The position numbers and the translations under genes are program-made. Below the pieces are notes generated by a model. It worked only from the letters and a program-made list of their open reading frames with translations. It had not been told where the DNA came from and searched no databases. Shown piece after piece: positions 30,727-41,792 of a DNA stretch of 64,000 nucleotides. How positions within the stretch are numbered: position 1 is the first letter of the stretch; every line of letters begins with the position of its first letter. The DNA is from Macrobrachium rosenbergii (taxonomy: Eukaryota > Arthropoda > Malacostraca > Decapoda > Palaemonidae), in contig NC_089795.1 of the NCBI RefSeq assembly GCF_040412425.1, positions 79,094,663 through 79,158,662 on the forward strand, written 5' to 3'.

Positions 30727-32600
30727 CACTGATATTGGTCTTTGAAGTGAATAGGCAATCTTTATTTTTAAATATCTACATTAGGGTCATTTTCAGATGC
30801 TTATATTTAAAACGGGGCTGCCATTGTAACCATATTTTTAGCTTTTAATGTGAATTTCCATGTCACATAATGGCCCTCACGGAGCTAATTAATCAGCGTT
30901 AATAATTCTTTGTCTTTTATGTATCATCTTCTTGATATTTAATTTGTCATTATAAAAGTTTCTTGGAACTAAATTTATTCTTTAGTTTATAATTAATGTA
31001 AATTGGCTTGCCTTATCACTGGCTATTATATGGGCGTAACGTCGTAGGCTAATAATAGGCAGTAGAATTTCGGGAAAGTTCGAGTAATTCTCACGAATAG
31101 GTCACTCATATCCAGACTCAAGGATAGTTATTTGCTTATGGTTTTCAAGGAATTGTCCTCAAAGACTATCAACGTGCGGAACTAAGAATTCTCATTGAGA
31201 TAATTACCCTTGGTTTAAAAGAATTGCTGGCGATTACTAGTTGACGCCTTGCAGTTTTCTTTCAGAAAAAAAAAAAAATATTGGAATTAATGTTAAAGAT
31301 ACGGACTCTTTTCGATAATTATGTTTATTCTTGCAGATTTTACTGTCATTAATTTTTCAGGATTATATTTTACTCTCAACTTGTATGAATAATTATCTCG
31401 TATAAATAGATTTTTACATCTGTGTCTGTTTCATTTCTATAAATTAGCAAAAAAAAAATTTTTGAAATTTCCAGAATTCGATTGAGAAATGAAGGTTCCC
31501 GGTACCCTTTTGACATGCTAACATTTGAGTAGAACAAGTTTTTGAATTTGTATCCTTGTTCAATTAATCTTATAATTTGATTATTGGCGTCGCTTTCAAG
31601 TAGAATTACTGCAATTAACTCTTAATGTGGTGCAAAACTCTTTTACAGAATGCGAGAAGAAAAATGTAATTAGGAGTGGGGACGAGGTTAATTTTTTCAA
31701 GTTCTAACACTCAGTGGCGTGTGTCCGAATTTGCTCCACATTTTTTTCTGTACAGCATATGATTTCCCTTTTTTCTGCTTTAGGATTAAACGATGAACGA
31801 CAAACATCTTCAGTTTAAGGTTAATACGATATTGTTTCCATTTATCTCCATTTGTTGTTGTTCCGTTGAAGCCGACTGTTTCATTATATTGATAATGACA
31901 TCTGCAGTTGTTGCAGTAGAAGTAATTATAAGACTATCATTTCATATTAATTTAAATTGCATTCCCTTCCTATGAGCATATAATCATTTACGTAACGCGG
32001 CCATCATGTTTATTATAACCTTGTTACATACAAAGTGCCATTGATCACACGGAAGAGAATATATTACGCAGTTGGTTACTGAGGCATCGAATCTTAAAAA
32101 TTGTCTTAACACGCAAAGCAAACATTATCCAAACCGTCCTTTCCTATATCCCTGTCCCTGAAGTTTGAGAGAGAATTTTCTTTCCAAAAACCAGCACCTG
32201 CGAAGAACTCAATGTTTGGACCAAGCGTGACCCATACCACTTATCCGTGGACTTCTCGAAATCCCCGTTCTACCTTATAATCAGAACGCGCTGAGAATTG
32301 CCATCCCCACCACCTTTGTTCATGTCCTTATCCCGTGTTCCTTTTTAAAGTCTTGTATCATGCAATGACCACACAAACTACACTGTCTTTGCCCACTTGA
32401 GGGCGCCATGATTTCTCAACCGTCTCCCCTGTTCCCTGATCCTATGCTGCGCAAATCCAGGGGTTAAACGCCTCTCAAGAATGTCTTGGGGCTACAGGAT
32501 GTGAGGATCTGCCTAAAATTCCTGACAAGCAAAGGAGCGAAGAGGTACTTTACCATACGGGGTTAATGGAGCTTTCTGTGTGGTTGTCAGACATGCGATC
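30725..32600. other. No gene recognised
   Basis: AT-rich unique-looking sequence between the CT array and R1 copy 2. A slightly more GC-rich patch at 32130-32520 has no long frame. Confidence 0.5.
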
Positions 32601-32616
32601 TTCTTTCTGTGTTTCC

Positions 32617-32893
32617 CGTAGGGTAGTAGTGCCGTCAGTCCACCTCATGCGGTTGCAGTGTAGGCATTACTTAAGGTTCTTTGCAGCGTCCCATCGGTCC
32701 CCAGCTGCAACCCATTTCATTTCTTCCATCTTACTTTCCACCCTCTCCTAACAGCTGACTCATAGTGCAACTCCGAGGTTTCCTTCCTGTTATACCTTTC
32801 AAGCCTTTTTATTTTCAGTTGCCGTTTCAGCGCTGAATGACCTCATAGGTCCCAGCGCTTGGCCTTTTGCCTAAATTCTATATTATATTCTTC
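32617..32893 (+). mobile_element. Dispersed element family R1, copy 2
   Basis: Same orientation and block order as the copy at 3.8 kb, from GTAGTGCCGTCAGTCCACC to CCTAAATTCTATATT. Confidence 0.75.
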
Positions 32894-32924
32894 TTCATTC
32901 TGTGTGCGATAAATTTTTAAATAT

Positions 32925-33175
32925 TAGTTTTAATTGTGTTTTTTTACTAACATCGTTTCTTGACTTTTTTCAGTTTGAAAAGTACTGTTGAAATGTAAAA
33001 TGAAATAACAAGAGAGTCTTTTTATGTTTCGCGTTTGATGTGCGATGTTTTTAAATATGTGTTGTAGGGTGTTTTGTTGACTAAATCTGTTCTTGATTTT
33101 GTATTTGATTTGAAAAATATTGTTGAAATGTATAATGAAATAACGGGAGAGTCATGATATGTTTCATGTGTGAAA
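32925..33175. repeat. Tandem duplication, two units of about 120 bp
   Basis: Both units hold TTTTTAAATAT, TTGTGTTTTTT/TTGTAGGGTGTTTT, TTCTTGA, CTGTTGAAATGTAAAATGAAATAAC / TTGTTGAAATGTATAATG and GAGAGTC...ATGTTTC. Diverged. Confidence 0.6.
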
Positions 33176-33894
33176 TTTTCAGTCAAATGAATCAGTTATG
33201 TATTTGGTAAACATACAAGTAAAATTGAAGTTCACTGTGATTGCTGTGAAAGGTGTATAGATATAAAAAAGTTTTATCAGTCTTTATATAAAGATTTCGT
33301 CCGTCTGTGGTCAAGTTCTCAGTAGAACGAAAGATGTGGAAAATTTTGTGTATGTCTAGATACCTTCCACATTTTAGTATAATTTGCACATTTTATTGAA
33401 TAAGTCATTGAACATTTATATTTTTGTACCAAAAATATGGCATGGTATTTTTTTCTCACACTGGCAAAATATTTGAACGTTTATAGTATATTGTAGTAAT
33501 TGTTATTCCTATTAATATTGTAGTAATTGTTATTCTTATTTTTACATGCTTTTATTTAACTTAACTTCTGCATCTGTCCATCAGTTTGGGTCGAATCTTG
33601 TAACTCAATTTTCGACCTGTTCTCTTCGTCTTATGGACTTGAAATTTTCCGTGGTTACTGAATCCCTGTGACCATACAACCTTAAATGATCAGTAGTTGA
33701 GCAGTAACCCTACAGTGACCTGTCCGAGTATCTCGGAATTTGCATGAAAATCTTAGGATTTTTCTTACCTTCTTTAACTCTCTAGAATAAGTTAATACCT
33801 CTACGGATTTTCAAACCTTCTTTGGCTCGACAGGATAACACGTTCAATTTCGTTAGCGACTATCGTAGTTCGGTTACAATTTTTGTCAAAACTA

Positions 33895-34190
33895 AACAAG
33901 TAAAAAATGAGCCGAAGTTTGTTGGGCGCAGTTGAATTTTCTGTGCAGCGTATAATCAAGGCCACCGAATATGCACGATTATGTCTAACTTTACCTTAAA
34001 TAAAATGAAAACTACCGAGGCTAGGAGGCTGCAATTTGGTATGTTTGATGATTGGAAGGTGGATGATCAACATACCAATTTGCAGCCCTCTAGCCTCAGT
34101 TGTTTGTAAGATCTGAGAGCAGACAGAAAAAGTGCGAACGGACATACAACGCCGGCACAATAGTTTTCTTTTACAGAAAACTAAAAGTAT
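33895..34190 (+). mobile_element. Dispersed foldback family R2, copy 1
   Basis: It holds AGTAAAAAATGAGCCGAAGTTT, CAGCGTATAATCAAGGCCACCG, a hairpin whose arms read GAGGCTAGGAGGCTGCAATTTGG and its complement around a GATTGGAAGGTGGATGATC loop, then ACGCCGGCACAATAGTTTTC. There is no coding capacity. Confidence 0.8.
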
Positions 34191-34210
34191 AAAATAGAAA
34201 AAATAAAAGA

Positions 34211-34511
34211 AAATTAAAAGGCGCCTTTATTAAAATGCACTAAAAAGTAAAAAATAAATTTTTGAGACGCACCAGCATTTTCTTAAAATTGATCATGTCT
34301 ACGGAAATAAAAGCTCGGGCCCCAAACGTGGAAGGAAATGCTGCAGGAAATAAAAAAAAATATATATTTCTTTTCTTTTAGCATTTCCGTCCACGTTTGG
34401 CGCCCACGTTTTTATTTATGTAGACATGATTAATTGTAAGAAAATCCTGGTGTGTCTCAAAAAATTATGTTTTGCTTTTTAGTGCGTTTTAATAAAAGCA
34501 TTTTAATTTTT
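34211..34511. repeat. Long inverted repeat, about 132-bp arms and 37-bp loop
   Basis: The left arm 34211-34342 (TGCACTAAAAAGT, GAGACGCACCAG, ATCATGTCTACGGAAATAAAA, CCAAACGTGGA) is complementary to the right arm 34380-34511 with scattered mismatches. The loop is an A/T-rich tract. It looks like a foldback or MITE-type element. Confidence 0.8.
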
Positions 34512-34730
34512 GTGTATATATTTTTTTATTGTATATGGCTTATACATAACCGAAAATTTTGGATTTCTGCAAAAAGGGCAGGAGAAGCACATTCTATACA
34601 CTTCTCACTTACGACAAGGCAGTTATGTAGTCCGGTTTGTTTGTCTATTTGTTAGTCTGTTTGTTAGCAGGATTGCGCAGAAAGTTATCCTATCTGTTGA
34701 TTTTGACTGAAGTTTTACTAGAAGTGGACT

Positions 34731-35030
34731 CCGCAAGGGGGTAGTGCCGTCAGTGCACCTCACGTGGTGCACTGTAGTCATTACTTAAGGTTCTTCGCAG
34801 CGTCCATTCGGACCTTAGCTACAACGTTTTCCATTCTCTTTTACTGTACCTCCGTTCATATTCTGTATCTTCCCTCTGACTTTCCACCCTGTATAACAGT
34901 TGTTTTATAGTTCAGCTGCGAGGTTTTTGTCCTGTTACACCTTTCAAACCTACTTACTGTCATTCTCCCTTTCAGCGCTAAATGACCTCGTAGATCCCAG
35001 CGCTTGGCCTGTGGCATAAGTTCTATATTC
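34731..35030 (+). mobile_element. Dispersed element family R1, copy 3
   Basis: Runs from GGGTAGTGCCGTCAGTGCACC to AAGTTCTATATTC. Moderately diverged. It lies just beyond the foldback at 34.2-34.5 kb. Confidence 0.75.
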
Positions 35031-35790
35031 CAGTGTCAGCGAGAGGTGGATCTCGTGGCTGGCAACACGTGATTATATTTCGGGGAAGATCAGGATGTGG
35101 GTAAGGGGTCTTTTGGAAAGTGTTGTGAAATGTTCAGCCTTCGCGAAAGTTTGCGGTTTCCGGACTTTCTTGCTATAAACTTGTAATTCTGAAAATGGGA
35201 AGTATTCAAGAATGGTCTTTGCATTTTGTGTACTCTATCAACATTGATTTGAAATTTAGTGGCGACATTGTCCAATTTCGCAAAGGTCCTGGAAAAGTTA
35301 GGAAGTTAGAGGAGTTTTAGCAGTTTTAGGTGTAAGTCAGTATACGAAACGTTTCTTAGAGAGAGTAACACAAGTGTTTAGGAATAAAAAAAAGAAGAAA
35401 ATACACTTGTCAAAATTCACGTGGAAACTAAAAAACCAAGATGCTAGCCAGCAGGACTATTAGCCATATGCATTTTTAAAATCTTTTAGAAGTTAGTTGA
35501 TTATTGGATTAGAAATGATTCATTGATTGAGTTTAGAATTTATTCAGCTGCGGTGAAATCCTCTAAAGGAGAAGATGGGACAGAGCGGGAAGTCAACAAC
35601 AGTAGTTGAAAGGAGGAAAGCAGAGTTTGCAAATATTCTTGCAGGTTTTAGCCAAAGGTAGGAGAAAACTTTTAGAAGTATGAGAAGTCATGCTATTATA
35701 TTTTCTAGTTACATAAGGGCTGCAGTCGTACGAGCTTTGCCTTTGCAATGATATTGTACCCTTCAGAATTTAACAAAAATAAGAATTGAA

Positions 35791-35990
35791 TAAGCACGAT
35801 TATGGCTAACTTTAACCTTAAATAAAATAAAAACTACAGAGGCTAGAGGGCTGCAATTTGGTATGTTTGATGATTGGAGGGTAGATGATCAGCATACCAA
35901 TTTGGAGCCCTCTAGCCTCACTAGTTTTTAAGATCTGGGGGCGGACAGAAAAAAGTGCGGACGGACAGACAAAGCGGGCACAATAGCTAA
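35791..35990 (+). mobile_element. Dispersed foldback family R2, copy 2 (3' part only)
   Basis: Begins at GCACGATTATGGCTAAC, retains the TAGAGGGCTGCAATTTGG hairpin and the GGACGGACAGAC tail. The 5' third is missing. Confidence 0.75.
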
Positions 35991-36964
35991 AAATGCGTCT
36001 GTCACGCCGATCTCGCTTAAAGTGCCATAAATGGAACACAGTAAAGGAAAATGGAGAAGAGATAATACTTACAGTGTGACAGCAGCAGTGGTGGGCTCAG
36101 AGCAGCGCCGATCAAGTTCATTGTATTAAGAGGAGTTTCAGACTTTAAAGTAATAAAATGTCAAAAAATAAAAATAAAAAAATAAGCTGCTTGGTCAATG
36201 AGGGTATTTCTTTCTGTGAGTCATGTTGGGTGTTTGGTGATGTGCTCCAGATTAATGAGAACATAATAAAACTCAAGGTTCCCCTTGATTAGGTTCGTTC
36301 TTTAGAGAATAAAGATTACGTTCTTTACTTAAAAATCTCCAGCCTGAGTTTAATGAGTGTTAGTGTCCAAAGACTTCAAAAACTCTTTGACTGTCGGCTA
36401 GTTTTCAACAAAGGAGCCACGTTAAGGAGATTGATAAGGACAGTGAAAAATGCAAAGAAATGCTGTAGTTGTAAGCAGGCCCATTTTGAAGAACAGAATA
36501 CAAATTTCGGAAATCGACGTCGAGTCTCGTAAAAAGGGTTTTAATTAAATTGATGTGCACGCGTACCAGAGCAGAAACAACTGAGAAGATTTTGTCGAGA
36601 TACGAAAAGAATTAACAGACTTACTTTTGACAGTTGTAATTCAAGGGGTGAAGGTGATTAGACAGAGAAGATGAGGGGGAGTGTTCAAGAAAGGATAGGT
36701 TGGTGGAAGTCCTTGAGATGTATTTTTATACGAACGATGAAAAAGATTATCCTATCTAAATGGTAACAGAAAAGGAAAGGAGGTGGATGTAGGAAGATTT
36801 ATGAAAAACTAACCTGTGTACGTTGTGTACTTCGAATAATAGGTCATATATCTGTTTCCGATCTAGTGTCTCCTTCAAAAACCACTTTTCCGTAGTCTCG
36901 AAAAACTTAAGGCGGTTTATTTTTCATCATCATATAAACACTTCCATAAGAGTTCATTGTATCG

Positions 36965-37235
36965 AACAGTTTGGTTCAGTGGGCCCTCGTAGTTAAGGGG
37001 TGAGGGTGCACGCTTCACCAGCGAAAGATCTTTGGTTCTATTGCATAGTGAGCCCCAACGCTTTATGCAAGCTGACATTTTTTGAATCCCGTTGTATTCA
37101 CGTTGACCCAGGTGGTGAATTTGGCACCTGACAGTAGCCTGGGGTGATTAGACAAGAACATGGGTAAAAGACTTGTTGAGAACCGACAGGGTACCGTAAG
37201 GAGTCATCACCTTTGAAAGCAAAAGGGGTATGGTA
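36965..37235 (+). mobile_element. tRNA-derived SINE, second family
   Basis: CCTCGTAGTTAAGGGGTGAGG (A-box region), CACGCTTCACCAGCGAAAGA and TTTGGTTCTATTGC (B-box region) form a tRNA-like head. The body CCCAGGTGGTGAATTTGGCACC to AAGGAGTCATCACC follows. No flanking duplication was identified. Confidence 0.5.
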
Positions 37236-37446
37236 AAAAAAAATGTATGTGGTATGTATTTGTCTGTAATTTATAACAAAAATTAAAAATGAAAACAGTC
37301 CTGATGGAAATATTCAACAGTGTCATCACTCGTGATTTCTTGGAACAGTATCAACATTCAGTCTCGACTTGCTGAAAATACAAAATACGCTTTTTAAATC
37401 TCTACTGTAGCAAAGTAAGTCGCCAGTATACTGATTCCCCTCTTGA

Positions 37447-37670
37447 CTATAATCTGTAAAGCTGCTTTGCTTCATAACAGAACACCTGCGTCTCTCCGGG
37501 CTCATAGAACGACTTAGCCTCCGTCTTGGTGCTGTCTTCCTGGTAGAAGAAGTGCGGATTAATTCGGATGGATTGGTCGGAGACGCATTTCCTTAAGATG
37601 ACACATTCATTTCGTGTGCCCCCAAGCTCATTTGCCTGACACAGAGGAGGACGACGTGCGTCGTTTCCCT
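37447..37670 (-). CDS. Possible terminal exon of an unidentified gene (about 74 codons, Cys-containing)
   Basis: A minus-strand open frame ends in TAG at 37447 and encodes RRPPLCQANELGG, then NECVILRKC, then ...VFCYEAKQLYRL. Its codon choice is G/C-ending and unlike the AT-rich surroundings, much like the exons of genes A-C. An AG directly above 37670 (CCTTCCCCAG) could be the acceptor, giving a phase-1 entry, but the upstream tract is a (GAC)n repeat rather than a good pyrimidine run. The frame also stays open through that repeat to 37713. The first Cys cluster (C-x11-C-x5-C) loosely recalls a CLIP-type spacing, but the rest does not fit. No companion exons were found. It could be the 3' end of a gene with long introns or a relic. 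Confidence 0.35.
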
Positions 37671-38064
37671 CTGGGGAAGGCGTCGTCGTCGTCGTCGTCG
37701 TCATTATCATCATAATCCTTTATGATCATTATCATCCGCGTTGTGCTCCCTTGATAAAATTTGGATTATGGTTTTCCCCATATACGATGACGAACTAAAA
37801 AGGGTTTCATAAGCTATTCATTTTGCAGCAGTAGTGTTGCATGTGTTTGTGTCCCTGTCCGGATTTAAGTCGTTTCGGATGTGGCGTGATATATTTTATT
37901 GGAACAATGGTAATGAGGGATTCATTAATGCTTTTTAATGGTGAAACATTTACCTCTGTAGTTGAAAGGGACTTTATGGTCACGCTTCTGTGCGTTCATC
38001 CAAGTTCCAAATATATATCATTGCTGGCTGCGTTTTATTTATTATTCGGATATTCATTGTAAGT

Positions 38065-38065
<1 letters not shown>

Positions 38066-38134
<69 letters not shown>
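38066..38134. repeat. (GA)n microsatellite
   Basis: About 34 GA units. Confidence 0.95.
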
Positions 38135-38137
<3 letters not shown>

Positions 38138-38728
38138 CTGTGGGCGTTTGTTGTAATGCCAAAGGAACCCCTTACCCCTACACCAAACGTCAGATTTAGG
38201 TAGTAAATAGCAAATAAGAATTTGACGGTATTACAGTATAAGGGTTATTTCAGCATGCGTGTTAGATAATTACGCTTTTTCAATTTATTTTCTTGATGTC
38301 CTCACATGAATTATTGAATGTATTATAAAAACTTCTATTACCATTTTTATTATGAAAACTTCTATCAACCTTTTTAAAAGTAAAATAACCAATAGGAAAA
38401 GATCTTTTCTAAGTGTTCCGTAGTTTTGTATAAGGAATGTTCAATTTCCCTAATTGTCACTGGAGAAACACTGGCCCAGTGGATATTGCTACTTGGCAAA
38501 TGACGTTACCAGTTGTTAATGAACCTCATTAAGCATGGCGTTATAACTTTACCCGAGAGACAAGTGAGACGTAATATTCCAATACTGTCTCGTTCGTAAT
38601 GTTATTCCAAGGGACCTTGAAAACACACCTCGCTGTTATTCAGCTACGCAGACGTAGGCCTGCATAGAAAACCGTCTGGATAATACCAAAATCATTATCA
38701 TACAAGCTGTATGCAGTCTGATAGTAAG

Positions 38729-38731
<3 letters not shown>

Positions 38732-38788
<57 letters not shown>
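38732..38788. repeat. (GA)n microsatellite
   Basis: About 28 GA units. Confidence 0.95.
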
Positions 38789-38791
<3 letters not shown>

Positions 38792-39216
38792 CAAACAGTC
38801 TTTAACAAAGAAGCGAAAAGATCTAAATCATGGGAGTAGGCATAAATACGAGACTTCTGGTTCTTGAGTGTTTTGTGAGATTCTTTGTTTCTCCGACAGT
38901 TCTACCGTTATTGTTATTATCACTATTTTCTTCATATTCATTTTTATTAGGCTAATGGCCGCCTTATTAGCTATCTGCGTTGAAGGTCGGTGGTGATTAT
39001 ATTCCGGCTGCGTTTTTCGGTAAACTGTTTTTTATTTTGTTTTCCTCTACTGCATCTATGTCCGTAGAGATTCATATTATTGTCAAAGTTACAATGATTA
39101 TCATTTTGATTATTATTATTATATGACTTGTCGCTCAAATATTATAAGATAATTTTGCATTATTACTGTAAATAATATTCAGTAACGTGAGCTTTCTTTT
39201 TTATGTTTACAGCGCA

Positions 39217-39218
39217 TA

Positions 39219-39262
<44 letters not shown>
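39217..39262. repeat. (ATT)n microsatellite
   Basis: About 15 ATT units. Confidence 0.95.
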
Positions 39263-39264
<2 letters not shown>

Positions 39265-39763
39265 TTGAAGTAATTGTATTTTTGCACGCTCTCTTTTGTA
39301 TCCGATTTCTAGTTCCCAAGGTTAAGAGATTCTTATCCTTCCTGTCTTATGGGAATGAATGACAGTTCTGAATTCTTTTCCAAACTTTATGCTTGAATAA
39401 TTTCGAAGATAGAGCATACAAATTGCCAGCACGCAGGACAATAATTGGGAGCGAAAGTTCCCAAGCAACGTATGCATCACTGCTCGCCCTACTCCCGTCG
39501 TCCAAAATAAAAATGGGGAAGAAATATATTCATGTCAAGCAAATAAGTCACTGAATGTGTTTCGCTTAAATTTTATTAAATTGGCTTATTTTTTTTTTAG
39601 TATACCTGATCGGAAGATTTCATAAGTCCAATTGTTTACGATCATCTTATGGTAAAAGGGTCTGTTCTGCCAAAAACTTTAAGTGGGTGAAGTTTCCTTA
39701 ATGCTTAAATCTGCAGAAATATGTCTGAAGTTTTCAGAGGTGCTCATTCAAATCTAAAATATT

Positions 39764-39814
39764 TATAATAATAATATAATAATAATAATAGTAATAATGG
39801 TAATAATAATAATA

Positions 39815-39867
<53 letters not shown>

Positions 39868-39868
39868 G
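39764..39868. repeat. (AAT)n/(ATT)n self-complementary microsatellite
   Basis: AAT units switch to ATT units near 39812, so the two halves are complementary and can fold back. Confidence 0.95.
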
Positions 39869-40104
39869 CTTGCTTTGTTCTGTCATTTGAAATACTTCAG
39901 AAAATTTAGTTGATTTTCTTTCCCCCGTTTATAGGTTTAACCTTCGTAGTTTAAAATGTTTCTCTCATATTGGTGGTCCAATTTCCTTTGTTATCTTCTG
40001 TGACAGGACTGAAAGAAGAGTAATGTCTCTCTCTCGAGCCCTTCCCCTAAAAATGATTCACACGGTTATTCTGTGGGAATCGGAGCTAATCGTATTGCGG
40101 TGGT

Positions 40105-40129
40105 TTTTTTTTTTTTTTTTTTTTTTTTT
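40105..40129. repeat. Poly(T) tract
   Basis: About 25 consecutive T. Confidence 0.9.
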
Positions 40130-41792
40130 GCTTTCCCTCTACTGTAGACTTTGGAATTCCTTCCTCGCTTTGTTGTGTTAGGTTAGTCATCACTTCAGGG
40201 CCAGGCACAACTTTTTTTCTCTTCCTGTTTTCCATTAGGTTTGTCCTTCATAAGAATGTTAGGTTATTCACTCCATCGGGCCAAACATTCTGAAAAAAAT
40301 TTTTAGATGTATCGAAAACGCATTCTCACTCAACGCCTCTATAGCTTGTAATAATCGTGTTCATCTTCACATTCAGACTTCGCCAGTGGGAGTATTATTA
40401 ATGGTATTATTAGCAAAATAGTGGGGGTGTTTTGTTAGCTAGAAAATTACCTATTCTGTCCTCAGGCATGGGAACACTTCTGAAGAAGTGTCGTTAGTTT
40501 TGTTGGAATGTATCGGATGATTTTACTTTTAGTAACTTTCTTTTAAAAATTTGGTTATCATTCTTGAAAAATACGAGATTTGTAGACTTATAAAGGATCC
40601 GTCTCCAATATGTTCGTTTTTGCCTCCATGATTATTTCCGTGTGAGAATCTCCCTTGCTTTTCTTACCGTTAAATTTTTTCATTACCAGCTAAATACCAG
40701 GAAAAATAACATGAAATATGAATAAAATAAAGTATCTAAATTATCAGGTAAGATGCACGTCGTGATGAGAAAGGAGGCTGTAGGGCTACTGCGTAAGATA
40801 CAATTCCTTCCACTGACAAATGATGCCTAAGGAAATAACCGGTTTTTCATAATCGTTTCACTGCAGCCTAGAGGTCAAGCTACCACTTCGCTTGTGGGCA
40901 TTCTCAAGCAATCGATTATTTAAAGTCTGTCTAGTGTCATATGAAAGTATTTAGTCATTGTAATCTCAGAGTGAAACGGTGGTAAGCAGTACTGTGTAAG
41001 TGAGGGGATAAGCTGGTCCCAGTCTACACTCGGTGTCTAGAAAACAGGTTTTAGTGGCGAGGTAGGCACTGAATTTCTTATTGAGATTTACTTGTGTTAT
41101 CCTACTGTGCTATCTGAGACATGGGTCACCCAAAATATATACCTACTTTGTATTCACCGTTAAGAACAAGTGCAGTGATTTTGCCAACATAATAATACAT
41201 TTTTTGAGTCTATGGAACAGAAAACAACTCTTCGAAGCCTGTATTTTAAGGAAGCTTACCTACTGTAGTCGGTTTATAAGATGTAAGGGTGTTTTGAGCC
41301 CCTGTGCGTTATGTAAAACGATGATGTATCCCAGAGCTAGGGTATACCGCTTCTCTGAGCAGCAGGCACTTCATAATTTTATATACGATGAAATTCTTTT
41401 TACATTTGTTTTTAATTGTTTCCTGTTTTAGCACCTGCCTACTTTAGATAGAGGTAATTGAAATTCAAGAGTTTTACTGCTCTGATAAACATATATTACC
41501 CAGGTTCATACTTTAAGTCTCTTAAATATTTTATGAAACCGTAATCAAAATATTTTTATGAAGATTACAAACACTTGATATATAGCCATACAAAAATATA
41601 AAATTCATTTTACTATATACGAAGGCGTGTTCGTATTCGAGATGAGAGACTAGTTTGCCAGACTAGGTGACAGTCCTCAGGGTGAAATGCACCGTTAGCT
41701 GCATATTTTCTGGTCTCAGCGACACATCAGCTGGGACACTATTCTATAAAAGGGCCGTATGCTGAAGGAATCGTGAAGAGATACCGCAATAC

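Larger units (their letters stand above)
37720..41790. other. Spacer downstream of gene B, no gene recognised
   Basis: Microsatellites and AT-rich sequence. No exons matching the A/B/C family or the orphan exon at 37.4-37.7 kb were seen. Confidence 0.5.

Noticed and set aside
36965..37035. Functional tRNA gene on the plus strand
   Set aside because: tRNA-like head only; no proper acceptor stem pairing, and the sequence continues as a SINE.
41081..41431. 116-codon plus-strand frame downstream of gene B
   Set aside because: Composition is random-looking and there is no supporting signal or similarity.
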